A DNA stretch of 64,000 nt, taken from positions 1 through 64,000 of the forward strand of contig CACHCA010000003.1 of assembly GCA_902578265.1 (NCBI GenBank), in the 5' to 3' direction. Numbering within the stretch: position 1 is the first letter of the stretch; each line of letters opens with the position of its first letter. This document shows positions 17,334 through 26,495 of this stretch, one piece after another. The notes beneath the pieces were generated by a model that did not search any database, was not told the DNA's origin, and saw only the letters and a list, made by a program, of their open reading frames with translations. Source of the stretch: an uncultured Pelagibacteraceae bacterium (GTDB lineage Bacteria > Pseudomonadota > Alphaproteobacteria > Pelagibacterales > Pelagibacteraceae). Both the position numbers and the translations under genes were made by a program.

Positions 17334-19200
17334 ATCTTTTTTTAAAAAAACTTAAAAAACCACCAAAACTAATTAATATTACTGAAATCCATATCCAAAT
17401 CATAAAAGGTTTTACTTGATATCTAATATTGAAGTATTCCTGGTTCTGAACATAATTCATTGTCATAAATTTATCTGTGAGTAAGTTGGTTTTAATGTCA
17501 GCCTCACTCGTAATTATATTTGGTTGATTATATATTCTTAACTCAGGATTCAGAATATCTGATGAGCCATCTAAGTTTTGTACATTAAATTTTCCTATAA
17601 TTGCTTTGAAGTTTTTTTCATCTTCTTGCTTAATGTTTTCAAAATTAATTGTAAATTTTTCAGTCTTAAATGTTTCACCAATTTTTAGATTGGTAATTAC
17701 CTCATTAGAAAAAATATTATTAAATAAAATACTTAAAATTAATAAACTAAAACCAAAATGAGCAATGTTCTGGGATAAATTTCTAAATCTTTTGGCAAAA
17801 AATTCTCTAAAAGTGGAAAAAAATAAAAAGAAAGCAGAAGCAACTAAAATTGTATTAATTAAGAAATTTATATCAAATTGTTTAATTATTAATGCAGATA
17901 ACAAAAACGATATTATAAAAAATATGGTCATATAAAACTTGTCTTTAAAATCTGATTTAATCCAATTGAGATTTGGTCCTATTGCCATAGCTAATAAAAA
18001 TGGAATTAAGAAAGGTAATATAAGTTTGTTATAAAAAGGTGGCCCAACGGATATTTTATTTGAAGTTATAACCTCTAAAAATATTGGATAAATTGTTCCT
18101 ATTAAAACTACTGATAAAAAGTACATCATAAACCAATTATTTACTAAAATAGATGTCTCCTTGCTTAGCCAAAAAAAATTATTTTCTAACTTTTCTTTCT
18201 CTGAATGAAAAAAAATGAAAATAAAAATTGATAAAAAAATAAGCGTAAAAAGAAAAATTAAAATAAATAAACCTCTCTCTGGATCATTGGCAAATGTATG
18301 AACTGAATTTAAAATTCCAGATCTTACTAAAAAAGTACCACTCATACTCAAAGCAAAAGTTGCAATTGACAGTATCATGGCCCATGAGGTTAATATTTTC
18401 TTCTTCTCCAAAACTAAAATACAATGAAGTAAAGTTGTTAGGGCAAACCATGGCATTAATGATACATTTTCAACTGGATCCCAAAACCAAAAACCTCCCC
18501 AACCTAATTCATAATATGCCCAAATAGATCCAAGTAAAATTCCTAGTGTAAGAAAAACCCAAGATGCTAAAACCCATTGTTTAATATGCTTTGCCCATTC
18601 TTTTGATACATATGACGTAACCATGGCAGCAAGAGCTGACGAGAAAATTATCGAAGAACCTACATAGCCTAAATATAAAATTGGTGGATGTATTGCTAAA
18701 GCTGGGTCTTGTAAAATTGGGTTTAAGCCTAAACCCTCATTTGGTGTTGGAAAAATATAATTAAATGGGCTTGAAGTCTTAATCAAAAAAATAAAAAAGC
18801 CTACAATTATTATTTGTTGAAATAATAAGGTAAAAATTCTGTACTTTTTCGGCTGTTGATTAGATTTAATTAAAAAAATTGAGATAAACAAAGTTAATAC
18901 TAGCAACCATAGCAATAAACTACCCTCATGATTACCCCAAGTTCCTGAAATTTTATAAAATAATGGTTTGGTTGTATGAGAGTGATTAAAAACAGTTTCG
19001 TTGCTAAAATCTGAGTTGATAAAAGAGATAATTAATCCAAAAAAACTTATGACTACAAAGAAAAATTGAATAAATGTAAAAGTTATTATCTTCTTATCTA
19101 AAATTTCAGCATCTTTTAAATTTTTAACTGAAAAAAAAATAATTAAGATTGAAAAAAAAAGTCCAAAACTTAATGAATAAGAACCTATTAAACTCGCCAA
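17323..19200 (-). CDS. ccmF: Heme lyase subunit CcmF
   Basis: CcmF with CcmH attaches heme b to apocytochrome c on the periplasmic side. The 625-residue polytopic protein carries the tryptophan-rich WWD motif in GWGGFWFWDPVENVS (about 227-241), the histidines around TWGNHEGS and HPPILYLGY, and about fifteen membrane segments. The length is slightly shorter than the usual 630-660 residues but complete. It is followed 2 bp downstream of ccmE. Confidence 0.96.
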   Translation of the reverse strand: MASLIGSYSLSFGLFFSILIIFFSVKNLKDAEILDKKIITFTFIQFFFVVISFFGLIISFINSDFSNETVFNHSHTTKPLFYKISGTWGNHEGSLLLWLLVLTLFISIFLIKSNQQPKKYRIFTLLFQQIIIVGFFIFLIKTSSPFNYIFPTPNEGLGLNPILQDPALAIHPPILYLGYVGSSIIFSSALAAMVTSYVSKEWAKHIKQWVLASWVFLTLGILLGSIWAYYELGWGGFWFWDPVENVSLMPWFALTTLLHCILVLEKKKILTSWAMILSIATFALSMSGTFLVRSGILNSVHTFANDPERGLFILIFLFTLIFLSIFIFIFFHSEKEKLENNFFWLSKETSILVNNWFMMYFLSVVLIGTIYPIFLEVITSNKISVGPPFYNKLILPFLIPFLLAMAIGPNLNWIKSDFKDKFYMTIFFIISFLLSALIIKQFDINFLINTILVASAFFLFFSTFREFFAKRFRNLSQNIAHFGFSLLILSILFNNIFSNEVITNLKIGETFKTEKFTINFENIKQEDEKNFKAIIGKFNVQNLDGSSDILNPELRIYNQPNIITSEADIKTNLLTDKFMTMNYVQNQEYFNIRYQVKPFMIWIWISVILISFGGFLSFFKKRYEI

Positions 19201-19202
19201 AT

Positions 19203-19622
19203 TTATTTCTCCTCTAATGCAGCCTTTACTTCAGGTGGCATATAATTTTCATCATGTTTAGCCAAAATTTTTGTAGCTAAAAAAAAATTTTTATCTTTTA
19301 AATATCCCTCAGCAACAACACCCTTTTCTTCAGCAAAAAGATTCGGTACGACCCCAGAATAAACAACATTTATCTCATTTTTAAAATCGGTAACAATAAA
19401 TTTAATTTCTTTTGAAATCATAGTTATGGAATCTTTTTTAACCATTCCACCTATTCTAATTTTCTTTTTACCAATTTCACTTAAAGTTTTAATTTCTGTT
19501 GGAGACTTAAAAAAAATAACGTTTTCCTCTAAGGACTTGATTAATAAAAAGACTGATAACGCTAAGGTTGTTATTATTAATAATATAAAAAAAAATCTTA
19601 ATTTAACTTTTCGCCCATACAT
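19203..19622 (-). CDS. ccmE: Cytochrome c-type biogenesis heme chaperone CcmE
   Basis: CcmE carries heme covalently from CcmC to CcmF. The 139-residue protein has one N-terminal membrane helix (about 9-28), a beta-barrel domain, and the heme-binding His123 with Tyr127 in [12 protein letters not shown], the canonical site. It lies between ccmD (11 bp upstream) and ccmF (2 bp downstream). Confidence 0.95.
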   Translation of the reverse strand: MYGRKVKLRFFFILLIITTLALSVFLLIKSLEENVIFFKSPTEIKTLSEIGKKKIRIGGMVKKDSITMISKEIKFIVTDFKNEINVVYSGVVPNLFAEEKGVVAEGYLKDKNFFLATKILAKHDENYMPPEVKAALEEK

Positions 19623-19632
19623 GTTTCAAAAG

Positions 19633-19860
19633 TTAAATGTTTGAAGTATTTGACAAAATTTCTTTATTTATGCTTTGAGATCTTGCAAAAGCTGCTCTCT
19701 CAGAATTTAAAGATCCAAATTTTGCTATAAATTTATTTTTTTCTTTTTTGTATTGAATTTTGATAATCAAAAAAAGTGTCAAAAAACTTACTAAAGTAAA
19801 TGAAAATGCTGACCAAACATACAGTCCATATCCATTCATAAAAAATAAATTTTCAATCAT
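19633..19860 (-). CDS. ccmD: Heme exporter accessory protein CcmD
   Basis: A 75-residue protein with one membrane helix (about 12-33) preceded by FFMNGYGLYVWSAF, which is the characteristic CcmD opening (MGGYGxYVWxAF), and a charged cytoplasmic tail. CcmD releases holo-CcmE from the CcmABC complex. It overlaps ccmC by 4 bp. Confidence 0.88.
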   Translation of the reverse strand: MIENLFFMNGYGLYVWSAFSFTLVSFLTLFLIIKIQYKKEKNKFIAKFGSLNSERAAFARSQSINKEILSNTSNI

Positions 19861-20564
19861 AATCTATCTAACCCTTTATTCTTAATTTTTATCAGTTCTG
19901 TATTATATTTCATTAAAAAAATCAGTAGAGAAAATAGGGCAAATGCCGCAGTCATTGTCATTAATGGAAACAGCATTGATATGTGAATTGAAGACTTCGA
20001 GAGTATGTTGATTGAAGCTGGTTGATGCAATGTATTCCACCAATCTACTGAATACTTAATTATAGGAACATTAATAATTCCCAAAATTGTGATAATTGAC
20101 GTGACTTTAAATGCTTTGTCATTATCTTCAAAAATTCTCCATGCAACAAGATACATTATGTAAAACAGTGCTAGTATTAACATTGAGGTTATTCTTGCGT
20201 CCCAAGCCCACCAAGTTCCCCATGTGGGTTTGCCCCATATGGAACCAGTAACTAGAGCAATTATATTAAACACCAACCCAGATGGTGCCAAACTTTTTGC
20301 GATTAAAAAAAAATTTCTTATTTTAAAAATATATCCAACTATAGATAAAAAAGTAATAGCTGAAAAAATTCCAAGCGAAATCCAAGCTGCTGGAACATGA
20401 ACATACATTATTCTGACGGAGTGACTTTGCTTATAATCCTCAGGAGATAATATTAACGCCTCTGTTAATCCTATTGAAAGAATAACAATAAATAAAAATA
20501 ATACATACTTAGGAGCTTTCGATGTTATTGCAAAAATTTTATTCGGTTCAAAATATTTAAACAT
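19857..20564 (-). CDS. ccmC: Heme exporter/handling protein CcmC
   Basis: CcmC loads heme onto CcmE. The 235-residue protein has six membrane helices, the WWD-type motif WGTWWAWD (115-122), and two likely heme-ligand histidines (His56 in VHVPAAW and His180 in NTLHQPAS). The matching ccmA and ccmB genes are not in this window, so they must be elsewhere in the genome. Its 160 bp leader contains competing hairpins (see separate entry). Confidence 0.96.
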   Translation of the reverse strand: MFKYFEPNKIFAITSKAPKYVLFLFIVILSIGLTEALILSPEDYKQSHSVRIMYVHVPAAWISLGIFSAITFLSIVGYIFKIRNFFLIAKSLAPSGLVFNIIALVTGSIWGKPTWGTWWAWDARITSMLILALFYIMYLVAWRIFEDNDKAFKVTSIITILGIINVPIIKYSVDWWNTLHQPASINILSKSSIHISMLFPLMTMTAAFALFSLLIFLMKYNTELIKIKNKGLDRL

Positions 20565-20590
20565 ATATGAGATAATATTTATTATGAAAA

Positions 20591-20657
20591 AACTGCCTGA
20601 TCAAGAATGCCAGAGGGAGATAATAACGAAGGGTAAATAAGTAGCACCCTTGATCAG
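20591..20657 (-). promoter_or_regulatory. Competing hairpins in the ccmC leader
   Basis: A perfect 9 bp inverted repeat joins CTGATCAAG (20597-20605) and CTTGATCAG (20649-20657) across 43 bases. On the minus strand it is followed by GCAG and a run of six T (20592-20587 region), like a terminator. A second hairpin, AAGGGT/ACCCTT (20629-20634 with 20646-20651), shares three bases with the outer stem, so both cannot form at once. This resembles attenuation or a riboswitch expression platform upstream of ccmC. A stand-alone RNA is also possible. No known riboswitch class was matched. Confidence 0.4.
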
Positions 20658-20725
20658 AATTAACCTCATAAAAGCAAATTGCTGTGTCAAAGGTTTGAGC
20701 TAAATGTGTTAAAAAAGTGATTTAT

Positions 20726-21049
20726 TTAATTAGATAGCTTGAAATAGCTAGATCCCTTTTTTCCAGAGAAAATTTCTTCAATTAAAGGATGTTTAATTGG
20801 TTCATCTGAGTCATCAACAAGAAGATTTTGCTCAGAAACGTATGCCTCATATGTGATTTCATCATTTTCAGCTAACAGATGATAAAAAGGCTGATCTTTT
20901 CTTGGCCTTACATTTTTTGGTATCGATTGATACCATTCTTCTGAATTATTAAATTCAAAATCAACATCATAAATTACACCTCGAAAGTCGAAGTGTTTAT
21001 GTTTCACTATATCTCCAATTGAAAATTTAGCTTTTTGAATTGCCATCAT
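20726..21049 (-). CDS. hspQ: Heat shock protein HspQ (YccV-like)
   Basis: A 107-residue small protein of the hemimethylated-DNA-binding/HspQ family. Seen: KFSIGDIVKHKHFDFRGVIYDVDFEF at the N-terminus, RPRKDQPFYHLL in the middle and YEAYVSEQNL towards the C-terminus, all standard for the family. In enterobacteria HspQ modulates Lon-dependent proteolysis. The second codon is also ATG, so the true start could be one codon in. It is the gene upstream of ccmC on the same strand, but a structured 160 bp gap separates them. Confidence 0.9.
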   Translation of the reverse strand: MMAIQKAKFSIGDIVKHKHFDFRGVIYDVDFEFNNSEEWYQSIPKNVRPRKDQPFYHLLAENDEITYEAYVSEQNLLVDDSDEPIKHPLIEEIFSGKKGSSYFKLSN

Positions 21050-21134
21050 ATTTAGTATGGGTATTTAAAAACAAAAATCAATAAGAAAAATTAAAAGTTT
21101 CTATGAAAATATTATTTATGTTAATATCTTGCCT

Positions 21135-21686
21135 GTGAACAAATCTTTTTTAAAGTTTTTAACAGATTTTGGACCTCTAGTAATTTTTTTTTACTACTAC
21201 TACGATAGTGGAAAAGATTTAAAAATTGCAATTCCCCCATTTATTATTGCGACAATAATTGCATTAGCTATTGTTTGGTTTTTAGAAAAAAAAATACCGA
21301 AGATTCCTTTGTTAAGTGGAGTTTTAATTACTTTATTTGGAGGCTTAACAATTTACTTTGATAATCCAGTTTTTATCTATGTCAAACCAACAATTATAAA
21401 TATTCTCTTTGCATTCGCTCTGATATTTGGAAGGTACTTTACAAATGAACCTGTTTTAAAAAAATTAATGGGTAACTCTGTCTCACTCACTGATGAAGGA
21501 TGGGAGATATTAAATAAAAGATGGATATATTTCTTTTTTGGTCTAGCAATTCTAAACGAAATAGTTTGGCGAACTCAATCTGAAGAATTTTGGGTGAATT
21601 TTAAAGTATGGGGACTATTACCAATTACATTTATATTCACTGTTTTTCAAATAGGTTTAATAAATAAGTATAAAACAAATGAATAA
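21135..21686 (+). CDS. yciB: Inner membrane septation protein A homologue (YciB/IspZ)
   Basis: A 183-residue polytopic protein with five or six membrane segments. Family marks are KFLTDFGPLVIFFYYY at the N-terminus, NPVFIYVKPTIIN and DEGWEILNKRW. No ATG precedes the domain in frame: the choice is GTG at 21135 or TTG at 21129, and the GTG reading begins MNKSFLKFLTDFGP as in relatives. It overlaps the DUF2794 gene by 8 bp. YciB affects cell-envelope synthesis and septation. Confidence 0.9.
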   Translation: MNKSFLKFLTDFGPLVIFFYYYYDSGKDLKIAIPPFIIATIIALAIVWFLEKKIPKIPLLSGVLITLFGGLTIYFDNPVFIYVKPTIINILFAFALIFGRYFTNEPVLKKLMGNSVSLTDEGWEILNKRWIYFFFGLAILNEIVWRTQSEEFWVNFKVWGLLPITFIFTVFQIGLINKYKTNE

Positions 21687-22020
21687 TAATCTACGTCTAA
21701 TAATCAATAATGTTAATAAAAAGAATGTTGAAGAAAAACATTTTTTTGAAAAAGATGAGTTGAAAATTATTTTAGATTTATACGCTAAAATGGTTTCTGA
21801 AGGATCATGGAAAGACTATGGACTTAATATTTCAAGCAAACAAGTTGGTTTTAGTGTTTTTAAAAATACTACAGAAAATGCTCTTTATAAGATTTGCAAA
21901 AATTTTAAGCCAAAAAATAAAAATCTTAAATATTTAATTACTGATGCAAATGGAAAAATATTTAGAAATTCGTCTGATTTAAATAATCTATTGAAAAATA
22001 TTAATTGGAAAAAACTTTAA
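21679..22020 (+). CDS. DUF2794 family protein
   Basis: A 113-residue soluble protein matching the alphaproteobacterial DUF2794 family, with the conserved FEKDELKIILDLYAKMVSEG helix region, WKDYGL and VGFSVFKNT followed by ALYKICK. Function is unknown. It is translated as an operon with yciB, its ATG lying 8 bp inside that gene, and ends 2 bp before the convergent BI-1 gene. Confidence 0.85.
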   Translation: MNNNLRLIINNVNKKNVEEKHFFEKDELKIILDLYAKMVSEGSWKDYGLNISSKQVGFSVFKNTTENALYKICKNFKPKNKNLKYLITDANGKIFRNSSDLNNLLKNINWKKL

Positions 22021-22021
22021 A

Positions 22022-22786
22022 TTATCTTCTTTGACCAAAAAGTCTAAGCAACATGATAAATAAATTAATAAAGTCTAAATAAAGCGTTAATGCACCCATT
22101 ACAGCTTTTTTGCCCATTAATTCACCCGTGTCACTAGCCGCATACATGTTTTTGATTTTTTGTGTGTCGTAAGCAGTAAGTCCTACAAAAATTAAAACAC
22201 CTAAAATAGAAATTACGAAATACATCATTGAAGACTTCATAAATATATTAACTATTGATGCGATAATGATACCAATTAAACCCATCATTAAAAAAGATCC
22301 TAATTTTGTTAGGTCTCTTTTTGTCGTATATCCATATATGCTCATAGCTCCGAATGTTGCAGAACAAATGAAAAATACTCTTGTGATACTCATGCCAGTA
22401 TAAACTAATAAAATTGACGAAAGAGACAGACCCATTAATGCAGCAAAAATCCAAAAAGTTGTTTGCGCTTTAGCTGCACTCATTTTATTTATACCAAAGC
22501 TCATGTAAAATACGATTCCAAGCGGAGCTAACATTACTAGCCATTTTAGCCCAGACATATAGATCGCGTTACCCACTTGAGTTAGTCCAACTATAGATCC
22601 TGAGCTATCGGTTACAACAGACATTTTGAAAGTTATAAGGGCAATTATCCCTGTCATAAGGATTCCCGTTGCCATGTAGTTATATACTTTTAACATGTAG
22701 GCTCTTAAGCCTTCATCTGTTACTGCAGTTGATTGTTGTGCAGCCTCTTTTGCTCTTCCTAGAATACCTTTTTTATTAAATTCCAT
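22022..22786 (-). CDS. Bax inhibitor-1/YccA family membrane protein
   Basis: A 254-residue protein with seven membrane helices, the BI-1 fold. The N-terminus has a soluble section with DEGLRAYMLKVYNYMATGI, and near the C-terminus is GLTAYDTQKIKNMYA followed by GALTLYLDFINLFIMLLRLFG, a standard signature with the two aspartates of the pH-sensing pair. Bacterial members act as calcium leak channels or modulate FtsH. It is a single gene, convergent with DUF2794 and divergent from the aldo/keto reductase. Confidence 0.93.
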   Translation of the reverse strand: MEFNKKGILGRAKEAAQQSTAVTDEGLRAYMLKVYNYMATGILMTGIIALITFKMSVVTDSSGSIVGLTQVGNAIYMSGLKWLVMLAPLGIVFYMSFGINKMSAAKAQTTFWIFAALMGLSLSSILLVYTGMSITRVFFICSATFGAMSIYGYTTKRDLTKLGSFLMMGLIGIIIASIVNIFMKSSMMYFVISILGVLIFVGLTAYDTQKIKNMYAASDTGELMGKKAVMGALTLYLDFINLFIMLLRLFGQRR

Positions 22787-22864
22787 GCAGTAACATATAT
22801 AATCTTTTATTAATTATTCAAGATATCAAAAAAAACAATAAATGACTAATATTGTAAAATACTA

Positions 22865-23905
22865 ATGAATTACAAAAAATTAGGAAATACTGATCTAGAT
22901 GTAAGTACAATTTGTCTCGGTACAATGACCTGGGGTGAACAAAATTCAGAGAAAGAGGGTTTTGAACAAATGGATTTTGCTTTGAGCCAAGGAGTAAATT
23001 TTTGGGATACAGCTGAAATATATTCAATTCCAATGAGAGAAGAAACCTATGGAGAAACTGAAAAAATAATTGGTAATTGGTTTCAAAAAACAAAAAAAAG
23101 GAATGACGTTGTTCTTGCCACTAAAGTTTGTGGAAGTACGTCGAACAAATATATTAGAGGTGGTGGAAATAGTTTTGGTAAAAAAAAAATTAAAGAAGCA
23201 TTAGATGAAAGTTTAAGGAGATTGAAGACAGACTATATTGATTTATATCAACTTCACTGGCCTGAAAGAAGCACAAATTTTTTTGGTGACTACGGTTATG
23301 AGCATGACGAAAATGATAAAGATTGGACACCTTTTGAAGAAATTTTAGAAAGTTTAAAAAAATTTATTGAACAAGGAAAAATTAGATATGTAGGTTTGTC
23401 CAATGAAACTGCTTGGGGTTTATCAAAATTTCTTGAACTCTCAAAGATGAAAGGGCTTCCAAAAATGATGTCAGTCCAAAATCCTTACAACTTACTAAAT
23501 CGAACGTATGAGGTTGGTTTAGCCGAAATTTCCATTAGGGAACAAAGCGGATTATTAGCTTACTCTCCATTGGCGTTTGGATATTTAACAGGAAAATATA
23601 GAAATAATAAATTACCTACAAAATCGAGAATGCAATTATTTAAAAATTTTAACAGATATAAAAATGAAAATGGTCAAAAAGCCATTGATGAATACTACAA
23701 AATTTCAAAAAAATATAATTTAGATTTTACTCAAATGTCTCTAAAATTCTGTGAAATTCAACATTTCACAACTAGTGTTATCATTGGGGCAACGACAATG
23801 GAACAGTTGAAAACAAACATAGAAAGTGTAAATGTAAATTTAAACAGTGATATAATAAATGATATTAATAAAATTCAAAAGAAATACCCTAATCCATGTC
23901 CATAA
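22865..23905 (+). CDS. Aldo/keto reductase (Tas-like)
   Basis: A 346-residue NADPH-dependent aldo/keto reductase, the same length as E. coli Tas. Catalytic residues of the TIM barrel are visible: Asp and Tyr in FWDTAEIY, Lys in LATKVCG and His in QLHWPER, plus LGTMTWGEQN at the N-terminus. The C-terminal SVIIGATTMEQL binds the cofactor phosphate in relatives. It overlaps the IalB-like gene by 10 bp, so the two are likely co-transcribed. Confidence 0.93.
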   Translation: MNYKKLGNTDLDVSTICLGTMTWGEQNSEKEGFEQMDFALSQGVNFWDTAEIYSIPMREETYGETEKIIGNWFQKTKKRNDVVLATKVCGSTSNKYIRGGGNSFGKKKIKEALDESLRRLKTDYIDLYQLHWPERSTNFFGDYGYEHDENDKDWTPFEEILESLKKFIEQGKIRYVGLSNETAWGLSKFLELSKMKGLPKMMSVQNPYNLLNRTYEVGLAEISIREQSGLLAYSPLAFGYLTGKYRNNKLPTKSRMQLFKNFNRYKNENGQKAIDEYYKISKKYNLDFTQMSLKFCEIQHFTTSVIIGATTMEQLKTNIESVNVNLNSDIINDINKIQKKYPNPCP

Positions 23906-24402
23906 TTAAAAAATTTATCTTTACATTTTTATTTTTAATCATTCCAATTACATTTAGTTTAGCTGATATAAAAAAAGTTGGTAAGTTCAAAGATTGGGAA
24001 ACATTAGTAATCCAAGAAAGTTCTGGTAAAGTTTGTTTTGCTCAATCTACCCCTGTTTTACAAGCACCAAAAACAAATAAAAGAGATGCTAGATTATTTG
24101 TTACTTTCAGACCGAATGAAAAAATTTCTAACGAGATAAGCGCAACTGCTGGATATGAATTTAACAAAAATAATACTGTTTTAGCAACTTCAGGTAATAA
24201 CAAATTTAAATTTGATATTAAACAACAGGGTTTTGCTTGGATGACTAGTAATAAAAAAGAAAACATAATGGTTAAAGTTATGAAAAAAGGATCAAGAATT
24301 ATGGTTACTGGTTACAATGAAAAAGGTTCACAAACCATAGATCATTATTCATTATTAGGATTCACAAAGGCCTACAATTCTGCAAAAAAAGCTTGCAGTT
24401 AA
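23896..24402 (+). CDS. Invasion-associated locus B (IalB) family protein
   Basis: A 168-residue exported protein with a Sec signal peptide (residues 1-23, ending FSLA). The mature part has FKDWETLVI, CFAQSTPV and the terminal KKACS that mark IalB-family proteins, including two cysteines likely to form a disulfide. The family is widespread in free-living alphaproteobacteria and its role is unclear; the name comes from Bartonella and does not imply pathogenicity. It ends 3 bp before argG. Confidence 0.85.
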   Translation: MSIIKKFIFTFLFLIIPITFSLADIKKVGKFKDWETLVIQESSGKVCFAQSTPVLQAPKTNKRDARLFVTFRPNEKISNEISATAGYEFNKNNTVLATSGNNKFKFDIKQQGFAWMTSNKKENIMVKVMKKGSRIMVTGYNEKGSQTIDHYSLLGFTKAYNSAKKACS

Positions 24403-24405
24403 TTA

Positions 24406-25593
24406 ATGAAATCAAAAAAAAGAATTGTCTTAGCTTATTCTGGTGGCTTAGATACATCTATAATTCTAAAATGGCTTCAAGAAAATTATAACGCAGAAGT
24501 CATTTGTTACACAGCTGATATAGGGCAAGAGATTGATCGAAAAAAAATAATCAATAATGCTAAAAAATTTGGTGTTAAAAAGATCATAATTAAAGATTTA
24601 AAAAATCTTTTCGTAAAAGATTACATTTTTCCAATGATGCGAGGTAATGCGATTTATGAGGGAGTTTATTTATTAGGAACTTCTATAGCAAGACCATTAA
24701 TCGCAAAAGACCAGATAAGAGTAGCAAAAAAATTTAAAGCATACGCAGTATCTCATGGAGCAACTGGAAAAGGTAATGATCAGGTCAGATTTGAGTTAGG
24801 TTATCACTATTTTGGCCCAAAGATAAAAGTTGTTGCACCCTGGAGAATTTGGAAATTAAAATCTAGAAGCGATTTAATTAATTATGCAAAAAAACATAAG
24901 ATACCTATCCCCAAAGATAAAAAAGGTGCACCCCCTTTTTCTGTTGATGATAATTTATTTCATACCTCAACTGAGGGTAAAATTTTAGAGAACCCAAAAA
25001 ATTCAGCTCCAGAATTTATTTTCCAAAGAACAACTTCCCCTGAAAAAGCACCGAATAAACCAACTTTTATCTCAATTAATTTTAAAAATGGTGACCCTGT
25101 TGGAATAAATGGAAAAAAATTAAATCCTGAAAACATTCTTACCAAATTAAATTTTATTGCTGGAAAAAATGGCATAGGAAGAGTTGACCTCGTTGAAAAT
25201 AGATTTCTTGGAATTAAATCAAGAGGAGTTTATGAAACACCAGGCGGAACACTTTTGATTCATGCCCATAGAGCTATTGAGTCAGTGACATTGGATAAAG
25301 AAACAATGCACAAAAAAGATTTGATTATGCCAAGATATGCCGAACTGATTTATAATGGTTATTGGTATTCAAAAGAGAGATTTAAATTGCAAAAAATTAT
25401 TGATCAAAAAAGAAATAAGGTGAATGGGTCAGTAAAACTTAAGCTATACAAAGGGAATATTACTATTCAATCTAGAATTACAAAAAGTAATGCATACTCA
25501 ATGAAAAAAGTTTCTTTTGAAGAAAATAAAACATTTAATAAATCTAATGTTGAAAGATTTATTAATTATCACAAGAAAAAACTGAGATATTAA
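24406..25593 (+). CDS. argG: Argininosuccinate synthase
   Basis: ArgG condenses citrulline and aspartate using ATP in arginine biosynthesis. The 395-residue protein has the ATP-binding SGGLDTS (12-18), the citrulline/aspartate-binding GNDQVRFE segment and the family's GTSIARPL. Length agrees with the family (about 400). argH is not adjacent. The gene follows the IalB-like gene closely and could share its transcript. Confidence 0.97.
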   Translation: MKSKKRIVLAYSGGLDTSIILKWLQENYNAEVICYTADIGQEIDRKKIINNAKKFGVKKIIIKDLKNLFVKDYIFPMMRGNAIYEGVYLLGTSIARPLIAKDQIRVAKKFKAYAVSHGATGKGNDQVRFELGYHYFGPKIKVVAPWRIWKLKSRSDLINYAKKHKIPIPKDKKGAPPFSVDDNLFHTSTEGKILENPKNSAPEFIFQRTTSPEKAPNKPTFISINFKNGDPVGINGKKLNPENILTKLNFIAGKNGIGRVDLVENRFLGIKSRGVYETPGGTLLIHAHRAIESVTLDKETMHKKDLIMPRYAELIYNGYWYSKERFKLQKIIDQKRNKVNGSVKLKLYKGNITIQSRITKSNAYSMKKVSFEENKTFNKSNVERFINYHKKKLRY

Positions 25594-25650
25594 TAAGTTT
25601 TAGGACAATTTATAGTTTGTTAAATTTATTTTTAGCTATATCTTAGAATT

Positions 25651-26109
25651 ATGGAATCACTTAAAAATTGGATGAGAGATACTGCAAACATTTTGTTTGA
25701 TGACAGTAAAAATGATCTCCGATCTCTTCCTAAAACTGTTAGGTTGCAAATTTTATTAGTTTTAAGCTTTATATGGACCACAGTTTTTAGTTTATATGTT
25801 TTTTCATACACAACTTTTGTTTTTGGTTGGACTGGTCTTTTTTTAGCTCACATTGGTTTAATCTTTGCCGTGTATATGACCTTTAAACATTTTCATAGAG
25901 CAGAAGAAAATTCAGCTAGTGTTTTTAAAACAAAAAATTTTGACCCTTTTAAAATAATGGTTCTTGTTTTTGTGATTGTATTTATATTTGTTTTTTCAAA
26001 AGGTATTGAAGTATTAACAAGTCCAAATCCATATTCTTATTCAATTCCTTATGAAGGTTCTTCAAAATCAGTGTTTGAAAAATGGTTACCTTTTAGTAAA
26101 GATAAATAA
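25651..26109 (+). CDS. Membrane protein of unknown function
   Basis: A 152-residue protein with an amphipathic, charged N-terminus (about 1-30, with LPKTVRLQ) and three hydrophobic segments (about 31-52, 55-75 and 96-114). The C-terminus is soluble and ends FEKWLPFSKDK. No family recognised. Its TAA shares one base with the ATG of the psiE-like gene (TAATGG), so the two proteins are almost certainly made together and may form one complex. Confidence 0.72.
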   Translation: MESLKNWMRDTANILFDDSKNDLRSLPKTVRLQILLVLSFIWTTVFSLYVFSYTTFVFGWTGLFLAHIGLIFAVYMTFKHFHRAEENSASVFKTKNFDPFKIMVLVFVIVFIFVFSKGIEVLTSPNPYSYSIPYEGSSKSVFEKWLPFSKDK

Positions 26110-26489
26110 TGGAAAAAGTAGCAAAAAATTTACAGCTTATTCTAATGGTTATCATTTTAATAAGCACAGTTATTGCAGTCGGTATAGAGATGTACAAAAT
26201 GTTTGAGAATAGATCGGTAACTTTAGCTGATTTATTATTAATGTTTCTTTACCTAGAAGTGCTAGCAATGGTAAGAGTTTTTTGGAACCAACAATCAATT
26301 AGTATTACCCTTCCTTTGTTAATTGCAATTACTGCTTTAGCACGATTTATTATTCTTCAAGGTAAGGAAATGGATCCAACAGCATTAGTTTATGAAGCTA
26401 TTGCAATCGTTCTAATTGCTGGTGCAATTGTTATTTTAAGATTAAGACATAGCGACAAGCTTGGTTTAAAGAAAAAAAAATCAAAATAA
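26109..26489 (+). CDS. PsiE-like membrane protein
   Basis: A 126-residue protein with four membrane helices and a basic tail (LGLKKKKSK). It fits the phosphate-starvation-inducible PsiE family (PF06146): the LLMFLYLEVLAMVRVFW helix and the ITALARFIILQGK segment are typical. Function in bacteria is unknown. It overlaps the upstream membrane protein by one base and is followed 6 bp later by the photolyase-related gene. Confidence 0.8.
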   Translation: MEKVAKNLQLILMVIILISTVIAVGIEMYKMFENRSVTLADLLLMFLYLEVLAMVRVFWNQQSISITLPLLIAITALARFIILQGKEMDPTALVYEAIAIVLIAGAIVILRLRHSDKLGLKKKKSK

Positions 26490-26495
26490 ATCAAA

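Noticed and set aside
20590-20640. TPP riboswitch on the plus strand, because of CCTGATC followed by AATGCCAG and AGGGA
   Set aside because: The CTGAGA part and the 5' half are absent, and the order does not fit; the genes next to it are not thiamine genes.
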